A stretch of DNA of 8,735 nucleotides from DATEEW01 sp035273665. GTDB lineage: Bacteria; Pseudomonadota; Gammaproteobacteria; Burkholderiales; SG8-39. A program made the position numbers and the translations under genes. How positions within the stretch are numbered: position 1 is the first letter of the stretch; each line of letters opens with the position of its first letter. The notes under the pieces are model-generated. The model searched no databases. It saw only the letters and a list, made by a program, of their open reading frames with translations, and had not been told where the DNA came from. Below, piece after piece: positions 6,452 through 8,735 of this stretch. Location of the stretch: contig DATEOW010000080.1 of the NCBI GenBank assembly GCA_035273665.1, positions 1-8,735 on the forward strand, given 5' to 3'.

Positions 6452-6468
6452 GGGCAGAAAAATTGCCC
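6452..6468 (+). other. Small hairpin upstream of the EEP gene
   Basis: GGGCA (6452-6456) pairs with TGCCC (6464-6468) across a seven-base A-rich loop, 11 bases before ATG 6480. It sits in the 46-base nudB-EEP gap where a Shine-Dalgarno sequence would be expected but is not obvious. The stem is short and possibly chance. Confidence 0.3.
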
Positions 6469-6479
6469 CTCACTCGGTC

Positions 6480-7238
6480 ATGAACTTACAAGTCGCTACT
6501 TACAACATCCACAAAGGTTTCTCCCAGTTCAACCGGCGGATGGTTTTGCACGAATTGCGCGACCGTTTGCGCGAGTCCAGCGCCGATATCGTTTTTTTGC
6601 AGGAAGTGCAGGGCGCGCATGCCTTACACGCGCGTCGGTATGAAGACTGGCCTGCCGCGCCTCAGTACGAATTTCTTGCCGATACGGTTTGGTCGGAATA
6701 CGCCTATGGCCGCAATGCGGTCTACGATCACGGCCATCACGGCAATGCCATTCTTTCGCGCTACCCGATCGTTGCCATGGAAAATCAAGACATCTCGACC
6801 CATGCGTACGAAAGCCGCGGTTTGCTGCACTGTGAAATAAAAATACCCGGTACCGAGGTGAAGATTCATTGCCTATGCGTGCATCTTGCCTTGCATGAAA
6901 AAGGTCGGAAACATCAGATGTGCGCCATCATTGATCGCATTCGGTCAATGGTGCCCGAAGATGAACCGATGATCGTGGCGGGCGATTTCAACGATTGGCG
7001 CAACCGTGTCGCGCACCGTTTGGCGGACGAGTTGGGTATGCGCGAAGCGTTCCGCGATCATCGTGGTCGGCCGGCCCGCAGCTTCCCGAGTACGCTACCC
7101 ATCTTCCGCCTCGATCGGATTTATGTTCGCGGTTTTACCGTGACGCATACCGAGGTGCATCATGGTCACCCCTGGTCGAAGATTTCGGATCATGCGATGT
7201 TAAGCGCCCAATTGCTCATGCAATCCAAAAGGCTGTGA
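6480..7238 (+). CDS. Endonuclease/exonuclease/phosphatase (EEP) family phosphodiesterase, YbhP-like
   Basis: A 252-residue metal-dependent hydrolase of the DNase I/exonuclease III/inositol-phosphatase fold. The active-site series is complete: N9 in TYNIHKG, E42 in IVFLQEVQ, the GNAILSRYPI strand, a histidine-bearing VHLALHEKGRKHQ segment, G168-D169-F170-N171, RLDRIYV, and S236-D237-H238. It lacks a signal peptide and is probably cytoplasmic. ATG 6480 is preferred because the protein then opens directly with the first family strand; upstream in-frame TTG 6426 and GTG 6450 would add unconserved residues. A clear Shine-Dalgarno sequence is missing. It overlaps the cardiolipin synthase gene by four bases. 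E. coli ybhP and clsB are likewise neighbours, so a role in phospholipid metabolism, perhaps on a phosphodiester or phospholipid head group, is inferred; the substrate is unknown. Confidence 0.9.
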   Translation: MNLQVATYNIHKGFSQFNRRMVLHELRDRLRESSADIVFLQEVQGAHALHARRYEDWPAAPQYEFLADTVWSEYAYGRNAVYDHGHHGNAILSRYPIVAMENQDISTHAYESRGLLHCEIKIPGTEVKIHCLCVHLALHEKGRKHQMCAIIDRIRSMVPEDEPMIVAGDFNDWRNRVAHRLADELGMREAFRDHRGRPARSFPSTLPIFRLDRIYVRGFTVTHTEVHHGHPWSKISDHAMLSAQLLMQSKRL

Positions 7239-8398
7239 GCGCTGCGGACTATCTTCCCGGCAATAAACTTACCCTGCTGCGTGACGGCGCCGAATTCTTT
7301 CCGGCACTTGAAGCAGCCATCGATTCCGCTCGCGTCCTTGTACATTTAGAAACCTATATCTTTGCCGAGGACGCAAGCGGCCGCCGGATCGCTCAAGCAC
7401 TGATCAGTGCTGCACGCCGGGGCGTGACGGTCAGAATCATTGTCGATGCTTTTGGGTGCAAAAAATTTCTCTTCGAGTTGCGCGAGCAACTCATGGCGGC
7501 CGGCGTCGAGGTGCTCCTCTATCGGCCGGATATCACACCCTGGGATTTTCGGCGCACACGGCTACGTCGCTTGCACCGAAAGCTCGCAGTCATCGACGGT
7601 CGGATCGGTTTCGTCGGGGGTATCAATATCATCGACGACATGCATACACCCCGACAAAAACCGCCGCGGCACGACTATGCAGTGGAATTTCGAGGGCCTT
7701 TGCTCAAACCGCTTTGCGAGGAAGCGGACTCGTTGTGGCGGATCGTCGCTTGGGCGAACTTTCGTCAAACTTGGGCCTTGAGAAGCGATACCCAGTTCGA
7801 TGCGACACCTTGCGGGACACAACGCGCCGCTTTCGTTGTGCGGGACAATTTGCGCCATCGATCCGATATCGAAGATGTCTACCTCGAAGCGATTCGTGGG
7901 GCAAAAACAGAAATCATTATCGCTTGCGCCTATTTTTTCCCGGGCACGGAATTCCGGCATGCGTTAATGGAAGCGGTGGCCCGGGGGGTGCGCGTCATCG
8001 TACTTTTGCAGGCCCGCGTCGAATATGCATTGCTTCATTACGCCTCACGCGCGCTGTACGGCGCGTTGCTCGAAGCGGGTGTGGAAATCTACGAGTACAA
8101 CAAAAGCTTTCTGCATGCCAAGGTTGCGGTGGTTGACGGTCACTGGGCCACGGTGGGTTCGTCGAATATTGACCCCTTCAGTCTCCTGCTCGCCCGCGAA
8201 GCGAATATCGCTGCAGACGATGAAGCCTTCGCCTTGGAGTTGCGGCAAAGCTTGGCGGAGCACATGAACCAAGGTGCGGCGGCCGTATTGCCGGAACGTT
8301 GGCGCCAGAAACCGTTAGGGTTGCGTGTGCGTATCTGGATTGCGTACGGGGTATCCCGTGTGTTGATCGGGTGGTTCGGCTATGGCGGCCGACATTGA
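7235..8398 (+). CDS. clsB: Cardiolipin synthase, phospholipase D superfamily, ClsB type
   Basis: A 387-residue enzyme with two HKD motifs, predicted to form cardiolipin by phosphatidyl transfer at the inner membrane. HKD1 is H114-x-K116-x4-D121, followed by GGINIID. HKD2 is H294-x-K296-x4-D301, followed by GSSNIDP. Between them lie the family elements VHLETYIFAEDASG (N-terminal lobe), HDYAVEFRGPLL and EIIIACAYFFPG. There is no N-terminal transmembrane pair, which separates ClsB from ClsA; a basic, amphipathic C-terminus (RWRQKPLGLRVRIW, then YGVSRVLIGWF) may attach it to the membrane. An open frame extends upstream to 6995, but that part is out-of-frame EEP sequence. GTG 7235 overlaps the EEP stop (GTGA) and is the first plausible start, with AAAAGG just before. 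A general PLD-type phosphatidyltransferase is the main alternative. Confidence 0.92.
   Translation: MSAADYLPGNKLTLLRDGAEFFPALEAAIDSARVLVHLETYIFAEDASGRRIAQALISAARRGVTVRIIVDAFGCKKFLFELREQLMAAGVEVLLYRPDITPWDFRRTRLRRLHRKLAVIDGRIGFVGGINIIDDMHTPRQKPPRHDYAVEFRGPLLKPLCEEADSLWRIVAWANFRQTWALRSDTQFDATPCGTQRAAFVVRDNLRHRSDIEDVYLEAIRGAKTEIIIACAYFFPGTEFRHALMEAVARGVRVIVLLQARVEYALLHYASRALYGALLEAGVEIYEYNKSFLHAKVAVVDGHWATVGSSNIDPFSLLLAREANIAADDEAFALELRQSLAEHMNQGAAAVLPERWRQKPLGLRVRIWIAYGVSRVLIGWFGYGGRH
7396..7411. repeat. 16-bp perfect palindrome within clsB
   Basis: AGCACTGATCAGTGCT is a perfect dyad with no spacer. It resembles an operator in form but lies well inside the clsB frame (coding QALISA) and no other copy was seen. 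About 0.1 such palindromes are expected by chance in a window this size, so significance is weak. Confidence 0.5.
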
Positions 8399-8402
8399 TC
8401 GG

Positions 8403-8735
8403 CTATTCGAGGGTCGCTTCGAGATCGCGTAGCGATTCCAGTCGATCCTTGGTCAGCCGCATTTTGCACTCCGCTACGCGTACGTTCAGCCACTCGCTTT
8501 GACCCGAACTGGCGAGCGCTTCGATAATGCAAAACTGATTGCGGTATTGCAACCAAGGCGCTTGCGAAGCCCTGAGTTCGCGCGCCGCAATGCTGCCTTT
8601 GGTTCGCTCACTGGTGCGCATCTTGATGCCAAGTTGATAGAGCTGACGATCCACTGCCACTTCCAATTCTTTTAAATCCGGCGTCAGGCAAGCAAGTTCG
8701 CCTTTGGGCGTCCCGCTTTGGCATTTGATTGGGGC
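8403..8735 (-). CDS. LprI/DUF1311-type four-cysteine protein, C-terminal part (5' end outside window)
   Basis: The last 110 residues of a minus-strand gene whose start lies beyond the right edge; the frame is open from base 8735 to TAG 8405-8403. The pattern fits the lysozyme-inhibitor LprI N-terminal domain family (DUF1311, PF07007): IKCQSGTPKGELACLTPDLKELE gives the typical C-x10-C opening followed by the helix of VDRQLYQLG. Then come APWLQYRNQFC, equivalent to the W-x4-R-x2-C element, and VAECKMRLTKDRLESL, equivalent to the final C-x3-R/T-x2-R-x2-L helix. All four family cysteines are present, suggesting two disulfides and a periplasmic or secreted location, but the signal peptide would be off the window. 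Family members include the mycobacterial lysozyme inhibitor LprI, while most are uncharacterised. An inner TTG at 8666 is not the start, because the conserved N-terminal cysteines lie before it. Confidence 0.78.
   Translation of the reverse strand, partial: APIKCQSGTPKGELACLTPDLKELEVAVDRQLYQLGIKMRTSERTKGSIAARELRASQAPWLQYRNQFCIIEALASSGQSEWLNVRVAECKMRLTKDRLESLRDLEATLE

Noticed and set aside
6995..7234. Upstream extension of the clsB reading frame to ATG 6995
   Set aside because: This part is the EEP gene read out of frame; its translation has no family resemblance and clsB homology begins near GTG 7235.
8345..8358. ACGGG-GTAT-CCCGT hairpin near the clsB 3' end
   Set aside because: A 5-bp stem inside the coding region without a T-tract; not a terminator.

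Overview
This window reads as a chromosomal segment of a betaproteobacterium of moderately high GC content. The evidence is the gene order fmdB-like, DUF502, aspS, nudB, endonuclease/exonuclease/phosphatase (EEP), clsB, the AspRS sequence type, and an SSB ending in DDDIPF. Genus cannot be fixed from the sequence alone. Almost everything is coding, and no tRNA, rRNA, CRISPR array or insertion sequence was seen.

Layout. (1) Positions 2-250 are the 3' end of ssb, closed by a clean intrinsic terminator at 277-301. (2) Positions 323-2272 hold a stand-alone membrane O-acyltransferase (acyltransferase-3 domain plus a C-terminal SGNH domain). It is probably a surface-polysaccharide modification gene with no functional partner nearby. 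(3) After a 155-base gap carrying promoter-like hexamers, a tight run of eight plus-strand genes begins: fmdB-like zinc ribbon, DUF502 membrane protein, aspS, a secreted guanyl-specific ribonuclease, its barstar-type inhibitor, nudB, an EEP-family phosphodiesterase and a ClsB-type cardiolipin synthase. The largest gap in the run is 46 bases, and two junctions are 4-base start/stop overlaps, so this is probably one operon with much translational coupling. (4) A convergent minus-strand gene, cut by the right edge, encodes an LprI/DUF1311-type four-cysteine protein and ends four bases after clsB.

How it fits together. aspS (charging of tRNA-Asp, and by its signature residues probably also tRNA-Asn) and nudB (folate pathway) are housekeeping genes that are near neighbours in many proteobacteria, including E. 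coli. The EEP plus ClsB pair mirrors ybhP-clsB of E. coli and belongs to phospholipid synthesis. The unusual element is the ribonuclease/barstar pair set between aspS and nudB. The RNase has a signal peptide and a complete RNase Sa-like active site, and the inhibitor follows at once, so the host would be protected from its own secreted nuclease. A perfect 12-bp hairpin lies inside the early barstar coding sequence.

Several start codons were corrected: acyltransferase ATG 323, DUF502 TTG 2714, AspRS ATG 3359, RNase GTG 5143, barstar ATG 5523, EEP ATG 6480 and ClsB GTG 7235.
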